A DNA stretch of 64,000 bases from Flavobacterium sp. ASW18X (GTDB lineage Bacteria > Bacteroidota > Bacteroidia > Flavobacteriales > Flavobacteriaceae). How positions within the stretch are numbered: position 1 is the first letter of the stretch; each line of letters starts with the position of its first letter. Both the position numbers and the translations under genes were made by a program. Where the stretch lies: assembly GCF_005144745.1 (NCBI RefSeq), contig NZ_SWKK01000004.1, positions 186,001 through 250,000 on the forward strand, read 5' to 3'. The notes under the pieces are model-generated. The model made no database searches. It saw only the letters and a list, made by a program, of their open reading frames with translations, and was not told where the DNA came from. Below are positions 8,817-17,492 of the stretch, in pieces.

Positions 8817-11678
8817 TTATACTGCTTTTGCTATATTTTTTTTAGCTTCTTCTAATTCGTTTTTTAAAAATCTTGCCGTATGGCTTTTGGTATTTTTTGC
8901 TACCTGTTCTGGGGTACCTTCTGCAACAACTTGTCCGCCACCTTTACCACCTTCGTAGCCAATATCTATAACGTGGTCTACCATTTTAATAACATCTAAA
9001 TTATGTTCTATCACTAAAACAGTATTCCCTTTGTCTACCAATTTATTAAGAACTTCCATTAGTACACGAATATCTTCAAAATGTAATCCCGTGGTAGGTT
9101 CGTCCAAGATATAAAAAGTATTTCCGGTATCCCGTTTAGAAAGTTCTGTAGCTAACTTAACGCGCTGCGCCTCTCCACCGGATAGTGTAGTAGATTGCTG
9201 ACCTAGACTAATATAGCCTAAGCCCACATCTTTAATAGTTTTTAGTTTTCTGTGAATTTTAGGAATATTCTCAAAAAAATCCACCGCTTCGTTAATGGTC
9301 ATTTCTAAAACATCTGCAATAGACTTCCCTTTATAACGTATTTCTAAGGTTTCTCTGTTAAAACGCTTGCCGTGGCACGTTTCACATTCAACATATACAT
9401 CTGGTAAAAAGTTCATTTCTATCACCTTTAATCCACCGCCCATGCAAGTTTCACATCTACCGCCAGCTACGTTAAAACTAAAACGTCCGGGTTTATACCC
9501 TCTTATGGTTGCTTCTGTGGTTTTGGCAAATAAAGAACGTATTTCACTAAAAACACCAGTGTACGTAGCCGGGTTAGACCTTGGAGTACGACCAATTGGA
9601 CTTTGGTTGATATCTATGACCTTATCTATATGTTGCAGCCCTGTTATTTTTTTGTAAGGCATTGGTTTTTTTACGCCATTAAAATAATGAGCATTCATAA
9701 TAGGGTAGAGTGTCTCATTAATTAAAGTAGACTTACCACTGCCAGAAACTCCAGTAACGCCAATCATCTTACCCAAAGGAAATTTCACGGTAATATTTTT
9801 AAGGTTATTACCTGTACAACCACTTAACGTAATGTTTTTCCCAGTTCCTTTCCGTCTATTTTCTGGTACAGCAATTTCTTTACTGCCATTTAAATATTGA
9901 GCTGTTAGCGTTTGGTGTTGGTCTAATTCTGACGGTGGCCCTTCTGATATAATTTCACCACCGTGCTTCCCAGCTCTAGGACCTATGTCTATGACGTGGT
10001 CGGCAGCTAAAATCATATCCTTATCATGCTCAACCACAATAACAGAATTTCCTATATCCCGAAGTGAAACTAAAGAGTTTATAAGGCGTTCATTGTCTCT
10101 TTGATGCAAACCAATACTAGGCTCATCTAGAATATAAAGTACCCCAACCAATTGTGAGCCAATTTGTGTAGCCAAACGTATACGTTGTGCTTCCCCACCA
10201 GATAGTGTTTTAGAGCCTCTGTTTAACGACAAATAGTCTAAGCCAACATCTAACAAAAACTGCAAACGGGTTCTAATTTCTTTTACTATTTCTTCGGCAA
10301 TTTTCTTTTGATTCCCTTCTAAAGTAGCTTCTAGCTCTTTAAAAAATGTTGCAAGCTCAACAATGTCCATATGGGCCAACTCCGCAATATTTTTGCCATT
10401 AACTTTAAAATAAAGAGATTCTTTTTTAAGCCGAGCACCACCACACGTAGGACAGGTTGTTTTATCCATAAAATCCTTGGCCCAACGTTTTATACTGGTA
10501 GAGTTAGCTTCATTAAATTGTGATTTTATAAAATTGGATATTCCTTCATAATCAATCTTATAATCGCGTTTTACTCCTAGGGTTTTAGAATTAACAGAGA
10601 AACTTTCTTTACCGCCGTTTAAAATAATTTCCAAAGCGTTTTTAGGAATATCTGCTATTGGCGTGTCCAATTCAAAATTATACCGCTGAGCAATAGTTTC
10701 TAATTGCTTAAATGCCCAAGAACGTTTGTACTCCCCTAAAGGAGCTATGCCACCACTTTTTATAGATAATTTGTCATTCGGAATTATTTTCTGCTCATTA
10801 ACTTGGTAAACATGCCCAAGACCATTGCATTCTGGACACATTCCTCTGGGTGAATTAAAGCTAAAGGTGTTGGGCTCTGGGGTAGGGTAAGAGATTCCAG
10901 ATTCTGGACACATTAAATCGCGACTAAAATAGCGCGGTTCTTTTTCGCCTTCTTCTAAGACCATCATCACGTTTTCACCACTGTACATGGCCGTGTTGAT
11001 GCTTTCCATTAAACGTTTATCAAAATCGGCACCTTGCCCAACTTTTAAGCGGTCTATAACAATTTCTATATCATGGGTTTTGTAACGGTCTACTTTCATC
11101 CCTTTGGTGATGTCAGTAATTTCTCCGTCTATACGCACCTTTACAAAACCCTGCTTGCCTATTTGTTCAAATAGTTCCCGATAGTGCCCTTTTCTAGATT
11201 TGATTACAGGAGCTAGAATATTTATTTTACTATCTGTATAGGTTTCAAGAATTAACTCCTTTATTTGAGCATCACTATAGCTTACCATTTTTTTACCTGT
11301 AACATAGCTATAAGCATCCCCAGCACGGGCAAACAGTAAACGTAAAAAGTCATAAACCTCCGTAATAGTACCCACAGTGGACCTAGGAGATTTAGAGGTG
11401 GTTTTTTGCTCAATAGCAATCACTGGAGAAAGACCATCAATTTTGTCTACTTCTGGTCTTTCCAAACCACCTAAAAATTGCCTAGCATAGGCAGAAAATG
11501 TTTCTATATAACGTCTTTGGCCTTCTGCATAAATGGTATCGAAAGCCAAAGAAGATTTACCACTACCAGATAAGCCAGTAATAACAACAAGCTTTTCTCT
11601 AGGGATGGTTACGTCTATATTTTTAAGATTGTGTACGCGAGCACCGCGGACTTCAATATTTTCTTCGTAGTTAATCAT
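8817..11678 (-). CDS. uvrA: Excinuclease ABC subunit A
   Basis: Damage-recognition ATPase of nucleotide excision repair, which loads UvrB on DNA. The protein has 953 residues from the ATG at 11678; an in-frame TTG at 11702 would add 8 residues but the family normally begins close to IEVRGARVHNLKN. Two ABC modules are visible: Walker A GLSGSGKSSL near the start and GVSGSGKSTL in the second half, signature motifs LSGGEAQRIRLA and LSGGEAQRVKLA, and zinc-finger cysteine pairs (CPECNGLG, CPTCGGARL, CETCMGGG, CETCHGKRF). First gene of an operon with the LOG and M1-like genes. No TTGGA-N5-TCCAA box is seen upstream. Confidence 0.97.
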   Translation of the reverse strand: MINYEENIEVRGARVHNLKNIDVTIPREKLVVITGLSGSGKSSLAFDTIYAEGQRRYIETFSAYARQFLGGLERPEVDKIDGLSPVIAIEQKTTSKSPRSTVGTITEVYDFLRLLFARAGDAYSYVTGKKMVSYSDAQIKELILETYTDSKINILAPVIKSRKGHYRELFEQIGKQGFVKVRIDGEITDITKGMKVDRYKTHDIEIVIDRLKVGQGADFDKRLMESINTAMYSGENVMMVLEEGEKEPRYFSRDLMCPESGISYPTPEPNTFSFNSPRGMCPECNGLGHVYQVNEQKIIPNDKLSIKSGGIAPLGEYKRSWAFKQLETIAQRYNFELDTPIADIPKNALEIILNGGKESFSVNSKTLGVKRDYKIDYEGISNFIKSQFNEANSTSIKRWAKDFMDKTTCPTCGGARLKKESLYFKVNGKNIAELAHMDIVELATFFKELEATLEGNQKKIAEEIVKEIRTRLQFLLDVGLDYLSLNRGSKTLSGGEAQRIRLATQIGSQLVGVLYILDEPSIGLHQRDNERLINSLVSLRDIGNSVIVVEHDKDMILAADHVIDIGPRAGKHGGEIISEGPPSELDQHQTLTAQYLNGSKEIAVPENRRKGTGKNITLSGCTGNNLKNITVKFPLGKMIGVTGVSGSGKSTLINETLYPIMNAHYFNGVKKPMPYKKITGLQHIDKVIDINQSPIGRTPRSNPATYTGVFSEIRSLFAKTTEATIRGYKPGRFSFNVAGGRCETCMGGGLKVIEMNFLPDVYVECETCHGKRFNRETLEIRYKGKSIADVLEMTINEAVDFFENIPKIHRKLKTIKDVGLGYISLGQQSTTLSGGEAQRVKLATELSKRDTGNTFYILDEPTTGLHFEDIRVLMEVLNKLVDKGNTVLVIEHNLDVIKMVDHVIDIGYEGGKGGGQVVAEGTPEQVAKNTKSHTARFLKNELEEAKKNIAKAV

Positions 11679-11792
11679 AGCACAAGATGCTAAAGTAAAC
11701 AATTGACATTTAAATTGGAAGTGACTTACTGTTGCTAATTTGTTAATTGATGTCTTATTTTTACCCTACAAACCATTTTTTATACTTGATAT

Positions 11793-12317
11793 ATGAAAAT
11801 ACTTGGAATTGGCTCTAGGATAAATCACCCAACACATGGTAAAGGCGTAGTTACTAACGTTACTGCACAACTGTATTGGGTTACCTTTATGGAAATAGGC
11901 TTGGAAACCATTGCAATTGATGATGATTTTGAGGTCATTGAAGCTGTAGAGGATGAAGTAGATACCGTAAGTTTTTTTGAAGTTGAACGCTCCTTGGTTA
12001 AAATTTTACAACGTTGGAGTGATGCTACAGAAAAAGTTGCAATAGCAGATAAGTGGAAAGGCGGTAAGCTTATTCTTGAACCTGGCGATGCTGTAGCCAA
12101 TAAAGAAATGCCTATTGATACCTTTTTTCATAAAATTGTAATGGTTAGAGATAGGCTACGTGTAATGGAACAAAAAATTAATAGTAGCAAAAATCTAGAT
12201 GACCAAGAAAAAGTTGACCTACAACAATACATTACTCGTATTTATGGGTCACTAACGAGTTTTAATGTGCTCTTTAAAAACAAGAGTGACAATTTTGTGG
12301 GTGAAAAAAGTAAATAA
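11793..12317 (+). CDS. Small conserved protein with an SH3-like N-terminus, function unknown
   Basis: A 174-residue soluble acidic protein with no signal peptide. The first 50 residues (GSRINHPTHGKGVVTNV, then YWVTFMEIGLETIAI) look like the small barrel found in CarD- or UvrD-tail-like domains, in which a basic GKG turn can contact nucleic acid or polymerase. The rest is helical (about residues 60-165). It is divergent from uvrA with about 110 bases between starts. I do not recognise a named family, and a link to DNA repair is only suggested by the neighbours. Confidence 0.7.
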   Translation: MKILGIGSRINHPTHGKGVVTNVTAQLYWVTFMEIGLETIAIDDDFEVIEAVEDEVDTVSFFEVERSLVKILQRWSDATEKVAIADKWKGGKLILEPGDAVANKEMPIDTFFHKIVMVRDRLRVMEQKINSSKNLDDQEKVDLQQYITRIYGSLTSFNVLFKNKSDNFVGEKSK

Positions 12318-12328
12318 ATTAGTATAGT

Positions 12329-12361
12329 GCATCGTCCTAAAAGAATAGTACAGGGCGATGC
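12329..12361. other. Hairpin between two convergent genes
   Basis: GCATCGTCCT at 12329-12338 pairs with AGGGCGATGC at 12352-12361 (10 pairs, one of them T-G, 13-base loop). It fills the gap between converging stops. No T run follows directly, so terminator function is uncertain. Confidence 0.4.
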
Positions 12362-12362
12362 G

Positions 12363-13136
12363 CTACACCGCTTTTTTCTCACTCAAATACTTCCAATATC
12401 TTTTGGGTACATGTTGGGTATGTAGTTTTTTATTAATTCTAGATTTAATGTTAGTGCTATTAAAATAATTACCCCATAATTCTTGATATTGATGTTCTTC
12501 ATCTTTTAGTAAATTACTCTTTTTAAGGCTATTGTGTAATTGTGCAGTTAAATCTATAGTAACCATCTCTACTTTATCGCCATGATAGTGTATGCCATAA
12601 CCCCTCTTTCTGTCATATATAAGCCATTCTTGGTCTGCATATCTGTTTCTAAAATGTTTAGAAATAAGGGGTAATACATTAAAATCTGGCTCTACAATAG
12701 CAAAGTAAATAGCGTCTTTTGTTAATTGAAAACGTACAAAGGCTTCCATTCGGTGTTTTTCTCTACCTACTTTTTTCGCCAATTGATTTATGTATAACAC
12801 CAATTTATCACTGTAATCCAAGTGTTCATTTTTCTTACTGTATATAATTTTAGATATATATTGGTATAGCTGTACTTCTATTCCTTCAGTTTCACTTAAA
12901 AAAGCAAAATAAGCAGTATTAAGAGCATTGTTATTTTTAGCCTTTAAACCTTTCCACACCCGATGCGCTTTTTTTACTTCTGTATATACTTCTTCTGTGG
13001 AGGCGAAAAGGCCATTTTGAGCAGCACTTTTTCTTTGGATATCTGCTATTTTAAGTTTTTCATCAAAAGCTTTAAATATGCAGCTAAGGAAGCCGTTAAA
13101 ACTACCGTCGTAAATTAAAGTGGTCATTACAGTCAT
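12363..13136 (-). CDS. TIGR03915 family putative DNA repair protein
   Basis: A 257-residue protein of the TIGR03915/DUF4130 family, recognised from the TLIYDGSFNGFLSCIFKAF start and the FVRFQLTKDAIYFAIVEPDFNVLPLISKHF core. Family members occur beside, or fused to, uracil-DNA-glycosylase-like domains and beside the TIGR03916 radical SAM protein; no activity is proven. It follows that partner after 17 bases on the same strand. Two in-frame ATGs (13136, 13127) are possible; the second gives the usual MTTLIYDG start. Expression is probably controlled by the operator array at 14425-14498 through the shared transcript. Confidence 0.88.
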   Translation of the reverse strand: MTVMTTLIYDGSFNGFLSCIFKAFDEKLKIADIQRKSAAQNGLFASTEEVYTEVKKAHRVWKGLKAKNNNALNTAYFAFLSETEGIEVQLYQYISKIIYSKKNEHLDYSDKLVLYINQLAKKVGREKHRMEAFVRFQLTKDAIYFAIVEPDFNVLPLISKHFRNRYADQEWLIYDRKRGYGIHYHGDKVEMVTIDLTAQLHNSLKKSNLLKDEEHQYQELWGNYFNSTNIKSRINKKLHTQHVPKRYWKYLSEKKAV

Positions 13137-13153
13137 AAACAGGGTGCTTAGAA

Positions 13154-14419
13154 TTAATTTGTAAAAAGAGATAGCTGATTGCTATATTGTGTTCTAAATT
13201 TACTTTGAGAATTACGTAGAATTAAATTTTTAATTCCCTCCGCTTCTATATCCTTTTTATGCCAATCTTTAGAGTTGCATATCAAAAAATATTGTGCACG
13301 GTTAAGTGCTACACCAATTTTTTTTAAGTGTTCCCAGTTTAACTGTCTAAATTTTCTTGCATTTAAAATTTTGTAAACCGATTTAGTTCCCAAACCTGGA
13401 ACACGTAGTAACATGGATTTATCAGCGCTATTAACATCAACTGGAAAATAATGCATATTACGCAATGCCCAAGAAAGCTTAGGGTCTATATCATGGTCTA
13501 AATTGGGGTGAGATTCATCTAAAATTTCATTTACTGAAAAGCCGTAAAACCGAAGCAGCCAATCAGTTTGGTAGAGTCGATTCTCTCTTAACATGGGCAC
13601 TTGAGAAGTGATAGAAGGCAGTCTACTATCTTGTATTACGGGTACGTAGCCAGAATAATATACCCTTTTCATATGGTATTTTTTGTAATAATAGGTAGCA
13701 GAGTACATTATATCCTTGTCAGATTCACCAGAAGCACCCACAATCATTTGAGTGCTTTGCCCAGCAGGAGCGTACTTGGGTGTGCTTTTTATTAGTTTTC
13801 GTTCGTTCTTATACCGTATTAATTCATTTTTAACCTTCAACATAGGTTTTGTAAAGTCTTCATGCTTTTTTTCTGGTGCCAAAAGTTTAAGGCCAGATAC
13901 GGTGGGGACTTCTATATTAACCGATAAACGGTCTGCATACAAACCAGCTTCATACATTAATTCATCACTACAACCAGGAATAGATTTTAAATGAATATAT
14001 CCGTTAAAATTCTCTTCTTGGCGCAGTTTTTTGGCAACTTGCACCAAACGTTCCATAGTGTAATCAGCATTCTTAAAAATGCCTGAGCTTAAAAAAAGAC
14101 CTTCAATATAATTTCTTCGGTAAAAATTTATGGTTAAATCCACTACTTCTTGTATTTTAAAAGCAGCACGTTTAACATCATTACTACGGCGCGTAACACA
14201 ATAAGCACAATCAAAAATGCAGTGGTTAGTTAACAATATTTTCAATAAACTCACACATCTACCATCCTCTGTATAGCTATGGCAAATACCCATGCCAGTG
14301 CTATTTCCTAAGCCTTTATTGGAGTTTTTCCTAGTACTGCCACTACTTGCGCAAGACACATCATACTTAGCAGCATCTGCAAGGATGTTTAACTTCTCTT
14401 TTATTCGTTCAAAGTTCAC
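13154..14419 (-). CDS. Radical SAM putative DNA modification/repair protein (TIGR03916)
   Basis: A 421-residue radical SAM enzyme. The cluster-binding Cys-X3-Cys-X2-Cys is at residues 67, 71 and 74 (CIFDCAYC). Near the C-terminus, residues about 338-355 (LRVPGLGTKSVYKILNAR) form a helix-hairpin-helix DNA-binding motif. Other cysteines (C23, C46, C55) could serve a second site. The family is always linked to TIGR03915 proteins and is thought to act on DNA, but the reaction is not known. The start is a GTG at 14419; the frame is closed by a stop 15 bases upstream. It is divergently transcribed from the S24 repressor, and the gap is packed with repressor-type boxes. Confidence 0.92.
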   Translation of the reverse strand: MNFERIKEKLNILADAAKYDVSCASSGSTRKNSNKGLGNSTGMGICHSYTEDGRCVSLLKILLTNHCIFDCAYCVTRRSNDVKRAAFKIQEVVDLTINFYRRNYIEGLFLSSGIFKNADYTMERLVQVAKKLRQEENFNGYIHLKSIPGCSDELMYEAGLYADRLSVNIEVPTVSGLKLLAPEKKHEDFTKPMLKVKNELIRYKNERKLIKSTPKYAPAGQSTQMIVGASGESDKDIMYSATYYYKKYHMKRVYYSGYVPVIQDSRLPSITSQVPMLRENRLYQTDWLLRFYGFSVNEILDESHPNLDHDIDPKLSWALRNMHYFPVDVNSADKSMLLRVPGLGTKSVYKILNARKFRQLNWEHLKKIGVALNRAQYFLICNSKDWHKKDIEAEGIKNLILRNSQSKFRTQYSNQLSLFTN

Positions 14420-14436
14420 AACAATTGGTTTTTATC

Positions 14437-14444
14437 CAAAAATA
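14437..14444 (-). promoter_or_regulatory. -7 element of the radical SAM operon
   Basis: TATTTTTG on the minus strand fits TAnnTTTG and ends 17 bases before the GTG start. It overlaps operator box 1 at its end and box 2 at its first base. Confidence 0.55.
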
Positions 14445-14478
14445 TGGAAATAATCCAATAATTGGAAATTGTCCAAAA

Positions 14479-14486
14479 TATTTTTG
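14479..14486 (+). promoter_or_regulatory. -7 element of the S24 repressor gene
   Basis: TATTTTTG fits TAnnTTTG, lies between operator boxes 3 and 4 and overlaps the first three bases of box 4. It ends 29 bases before the ATG at 14516. Confidence 0.55.
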
Positions 14487-14515
14487 GAAATTATCCATAA
14501 ATAGTATATTTGACT

Positions 14516-15277
14516 ATGGAAAATGAGCTGACTTTAAAGCGTTTTGTAGAAATTAGAAGGGAATTAGGATATACCCAAGTACAATTTGCTGCACTTTTAG
14601 GTGTCTCTAATACTACGGCAGATATAGAACGGGGACGTACTAAATTATCTGGAAAAGTAATAGCAGAATTATTGAAACAATTTAAGGTGAATCCACTTTG
14701 GTTGTATGGAGATAGTGAAGAGAAATATTTAGAAACAGCAAAAATTAGCGTTATCCCCAAAGTAGTTACGGTAGATAATATGGAAAGGGATAATATGGTT
14801 TTGGTAAATGCGAAAGCAGCAGCGGGTTATCCGCAAAATATTCAAGATACTACCTGGTACCAACAATTACCAGCGTTTGATTTACCTATCCCCGAATTTA
14901 GAAATGCTACGTACCGCGGTTTTCAGGTAGAAGGAGATAGTATGCTCCCTAATTTACGTTCTGGAGAATGGGTTTTAGCAAAAGCTGTAGAACATATAGA
15001 TTATGTTTCTGCCAATAAAATGTACGTTGTGGTGTTGCAAGATTCCGTTATGGTAAAAAAAGTTGAAAAGCGCCCTAATTCTAACAACATCACTTTAATT
15101 TCTTTGAATGAAAATTATCCGCCTTACGAGATAAAACCTTTTCAAATACAAGAGATTTGGGAAGTTAGCAGTAAGCTCACTTTTAATTTAGATGCAACTA
15201 CAGAGACTGGTTTACTAAAACAATTGCAAGCCTCTATGGACGACTTAAAAAAACAATTAGGACAAGTTAAAAACTAG
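14516..15277 (+). CDS. LexA-like self-cleaving repressor (XRE HTH plus S24 peptidase domain)
   Basis: A 253-residue transcription regulator. Residues about 8-66 form an XRE-type helix-turn-helix (YTQVQFAALLGVSNTTADIE). The C-terminal S24/LexA-like domain has a candidate Ala103-Gly104 cleavage bond (AAAGYP), Ser142 in VEGDSM and Lys181 in VMVKKV; the Ser-to-Lys distance (39) is close to that in LexA (37). All elements for RecA-stimulated self-cleavage are therefore present. Beyond the LexA-like domain is a 35-residue tail with a short coiled coil (LLKQLQASMDDLKKQL). The ATG at 14516 is preferred over an in-frame TTG at 14510. It sits divergent from two DNA-repair genes behind four palindromic boxes, so it probably represses itself and them and is inactivated by DNA damage. 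A prophage origin is not supported, because no phage genes are near. Confidence 0.9.
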   Translation: MENELTLKRFVEIRRELGYTQVQFAALLGVSNTTADIERGRTKLSGKVIAELLKQFKVNPLWLYGDSEEKYLETAKISVIPKVVTVDNMERDNMVLVNAKAAAGYPQNIQDTTWYQQLPAFDLPIPEFRNATYRGFQVEGDSMLPNLRSGEWVLAKAVEHIDYVSANKMYVVVLQDSVMVKKVEKRPNSNNITLISLNENYPPYEIKPFQIQEIWEVSSKLTFNLDATTETGLLKQLQASMDDLKKQLGQVKN

Positions 15278-15280
15278 GGT

Positions 15281-15802
15281 TTATTTTATTCGTTCTCCGG
15301 TTGTAACAAAGGATAACCCTTGTTGCCCCTGTGTAGAAATCATTACAGCTTCAAATAGGGGAGGAGTACCTTCTTTGTTTATGGCCCAATCAAATATAAA
15401 ATTGGCCCCAGTGCCACCACTTTCGTCTCGCTCGTCTATTACTATATGTAGTGTTTCCATGGGTTTAAGAGAAATCGGATTTTTTATATACTCATGTAAA
15501 GCTGTACCCTGGGTATCAAAATAAGTTGCTTTGGTAATAAATACTTCATTTTTTGCATCCCTGTTACGTAAGCTTATAGTAGAAGTTAAATTGTGGGTTG
15601 AATGTTCTGAGTAACTGTATACTCCAGAATAAACAGATAAATAGGTCTGTCCTTTTTCTACCAAACTATCTACAGGTATTTTGGCAGCAGGCTTACCAGA
15701 AAAATCTGTGCGTTGCGGATTTTGCTCCTTAGGCGGTAGATTACAACTTGCAAAGCCCAAAACAATGCTTACTATTAAGGCGGTGTAGCGCAATTTAATC
15801 AT
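15281..15802 (-). CDS. DUF3124 lipoprotein
   Basis: A 173-residue predicted lipoprotein: a signal peptide with lipobox GFASC, so Cys is about residue 20 of the ATG form starting at 15802. The body matches DUF3124: TYLSVYSGVYSYSEH, ISLRNRDAKNEVFITKATYFDT, and the conserved VIDERDESGGTGANFIFDW. Function of the family is unknown. A longer frame starting at 15850 would overlap the upstream gene and bury the signal peptide, so the internal ATG is chosen. Last gene of a six-gene minus-strand run. Confidence 0.82.
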   Translation of the reverse strand: MIKLRYTALIVSIVLGFASCNLPPKEQNPQRTDFSGKPAAKIPVDSLVEKGQTYLSVYSGVYSYSEHSTHNLTSTISLRNRDAKNEVFITKATYFDTQGTALHEYIKNPISLKPMETLHIVIDERDESGGTGANFIFDWAINKEGTPPLFEAVMISTQGQQGLSFVTTGERIK

Positions 15803-15827
15803 ACTACAAATATGGCGAAAAAAGCTA

Positions 15828-16529
15828 TTAGTTGTAAGCTTTAATGGCACCCATGTTTAGCGTAATGGGTCCTAGTTGGTGTGTTTTGGGTAAAAATGCA
15901 CCAGAATCCATCACCTGCCAGTCATCCCAAGTAGCTTTAACACCACCAATGGGAATAATTTTTACCCACATTTTAAAGGCGTTAGGAAAACCATTATCGT
16001 TTAGTAACCATAAATAACTATCGCCAGGGGTTGTTCCTCCAGAATTATAGGTAATCAATAAGGCTTTTTCTCCACTGTCTAGCGACACAACTTTACGGGT
16101 AACACCATTATCAAATACTTTGTAGGGGGCAACTAACCAGAACGAGTCATTATTAAAATTGTCAAGAGCCTTGTTTATCAAAGCGGTCTTTTCCTCTTTT
16201 GATAAGCTTATTGAAGCATCTAATACTTCAGATTTTTTTGGGGCATTAAGGTTTAGATGTATTTTGGTATCTTCTAGAGTAACTGTAACCTTACCCATTT
16301 TTTTATCCCATTTGTAACGATTTGCTCCATTTTTAAAAGACCATTCTAAATAACGAGAATTTTGATATTTAGAATAGTTTAAAGATGTAAGCATTTTCAT
16401 TGCTAAGGCATCAGCTTCTGGGCCTGCTTTCCCCTCTGGAAGGGCTTCATTTGTAATAAATCCCCATGTAACCATTGCAATTAGTATAACAATTACAACA
16501 ATCCCCGTCCATTTAAAGAACCTTCTCAT
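15828..16529 (-). CDS. Membrane-anchored protein of unknown function
   Basis: A 233-residue protein with a single N-terminal hydrophobic segment (residues about 7-26, WTGIVVIVILIAMVTWGF) and a beta-rich exported domain. The body has regular strands (YLEWSFKNGANRYKWDK, VTVTLEDTKIHLNLNAP, ALLITYNSGGTTPGDSYLWLL) that suggest a half-barrel of the LolA/LppX type, but I do not recognise a named family. It starts 23 bases after the DUF1338 gene and precedes the DUF3124 lipoprotein, so it is probably an envelope protein of the same transcript. Confidence 0.7.
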   Translation of the reverse strand: MRRFFKWTGIVVIVILIAMVTWGFITNEALPEGKAGPEADALAMKMLTSLNYSKYQNSRYLEWSFKNGANRYKWDKKMGKVTVTLEDTKIHLNLNAPKKSEVLDASISLSKEEKTALINKALDNFNNDSFWLVAPYKVFDNGVTRKVVSLDSGEKALLITYNSGGTTPGDSYLWLLNDNGFPNAFKMWVKIIPIGGVKATWDDWQVMDSGAFLPKTHQLGPITLNMGAIKAYN

Positions 16530-16552
16530 CCTTTTTTGAGCAAAAGTAAAGA

Positions 16553-17458
16553 CTATTTTCCGGTTTGTCCAGAATAGGTGCTTTCAAATATTTTATCCGC
16601 ATTAGCTGCTTCAAAACCTTCTCTCCTCATCGTTGCATCTAATTGCTCTTTAGGTAAATGAGCAAACTCAGCCAAAGGTAAACGTTCAGCAAACTCTACA
16701 TAACTACCAGAAATGGCTAAAGTTTCTCCACCAGCAAAGGTTGCTGGTATCATTTTGGCTACAGAACTACTCTGTTTTAAAAGGCCATCTGCACTTACTT
16801 TAATTTTTGAACCAGAATCATTGAGTTTAATACCATGCTCCTCTAAGAAGGTATTAAAAACAGATAATAAATTAAATGGTTCTGGAAGCTCGTGAACGCT
16901 AATGGTATAATGGTTTAAGTAATACCTATTATAAATAACCCAAGCAGCATATTCACTTTCTGTTGCTAAACTTTGATAATCTTCTAAACTGGGCAATTGC
17001 CATAGTGGTTGATAAAAGAATTTACCTACCATGCTGGGATTATCTAAATCAATAGACGCAATGGGGTCTTCTGTAATAGGATGGGTGTATTTATAAATTA
17101 TATCTTGGGTTGTCTTTGATAAATCGTTCACTCGTAATTCCGAAATAAAAATCCGCGGATATTTTTGTGAGGGAGGTGCATACCAAAACGCATCTAATTT
17201 CTTTTCTTTAAAATGATATGGAGCCATTTTGGTGTAACCGTGATGCAAAAAAATCTTTTCAAAAGAGGATATGCCTAAATTTGGGACGCCTAACGTTCTA
17301 AAGGCAATGTGATCGTTGATAATATCATCTTCTGAAGCAATCATTCCCTTAGAAATCATTGCATTAACAATTTTAGCAACGTCTGGTACACTTTCTTTGT
17401 AGGGAGTAAAAAGCGCTTCTAAAATCTGGTCTAACGGTGCATCACTTTTAAAATTCAT
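16553..17458 (-). CDS. DUF1338 family protein, 2-oxoadipate dioxygenase/decarboxylase-like
   Basis: A 301-residue cytosolic protein of the DUF1338 family. Characterised members (HglS, YdcJ) are Fe(II) enzymes that convert 2-oxoadipate to D-2-hydroxyglutarate in lysine breakdown. The family start DHIAFRTLGVPN supplies the first metal-ligand histidine (His50); NHYTISVHEL and SGSYVEFAERL carry further candidate ligands. The protein is about 150 residues shorter than proteobacterial HglS, so the substrate may differ. It has its own -7 element 24 bases upstream in the short gap after the ATP-grasp gene. Confidence 0.82.
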   Translation of the reverse strand: MNFKSDAPLDQILEALFTPYKESVPDVAKIVNAMISKGMIASEDDIINDHIAFRTLGVPNLGISSFEKIFLHHGYTKMAPYHFKEKKLDAFWYAPPSQKYPRIFISELRVNDLSKTTQDIIYKYTHPITEDPIASIDLDNPSMVGKFFYQPLWQLPSLEDYQSLATESEYAAWVIYNRYYLNHYTISVHELPEPFNLLSVFNTFLEEHGIKLNDSGSKIKVSADGLLKQSSSVAKMIPATFAGGETLAISGSYVEFAERLPLAEFAHLPKEQLDATMRREGFEAANADKIFESTYSGQTGK

Positions 17459-17481
17459 AACATAAGTAGTTTATATTGTTA

Positions 17482-17489
17482 CAAATATA
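17482..17489 (-). promoter_or_regulatory. -7 element of the DUF1338 gene
   Basis: TATATTTG on the minus strand is a full match to TAnnTTTG, ending 23 bases before the ATG. It suggests an internal promoter within the six-gene run. Confidence 0.5.
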
Positions 17490-17492
17490 AAA

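Larger units (their letters stand above)
14425..14498. promoter_or_regulatory. Four-box operator array, TTGGA-N5-TCCAA
   Basis: Four 15-base palindromes lie in the 96-base gap between divergent genes: 14425-14439 (TTGGT-N5-TCCAA), 14444-14458 (ATGGA-N5-TCCAA), 14462-14476 (TTGGA-N5-TCCAA, perfect) and 14484-14498 (TTGGA-N5-TCCAT). Start-to-start spacing is 19, 18 and 22 bases, about two helical turns. The boxes flank and overlap a -7 element for each gene, the geometry expected for repression. The obvious candidate binder is the S24 regulator encoded next to them. Confidence 0.8.

Noticed and set aside
14505-14512. TATATTTG three bases before the S24 repressor ATG, which would imply a leaderless message
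   Set aside because: Another matching -7 element at 14479-14486 has a normal distance to the ATG and fits symmetrically between the operator boxes; the closer copy is probably chance.
14516-15277. Prophage remnant suggested by a phage-type repressor
   Set aside because: No integrase, structural or lysis genes or attachment repeats are near, and the flanking genes are repair and housekeeping genes.
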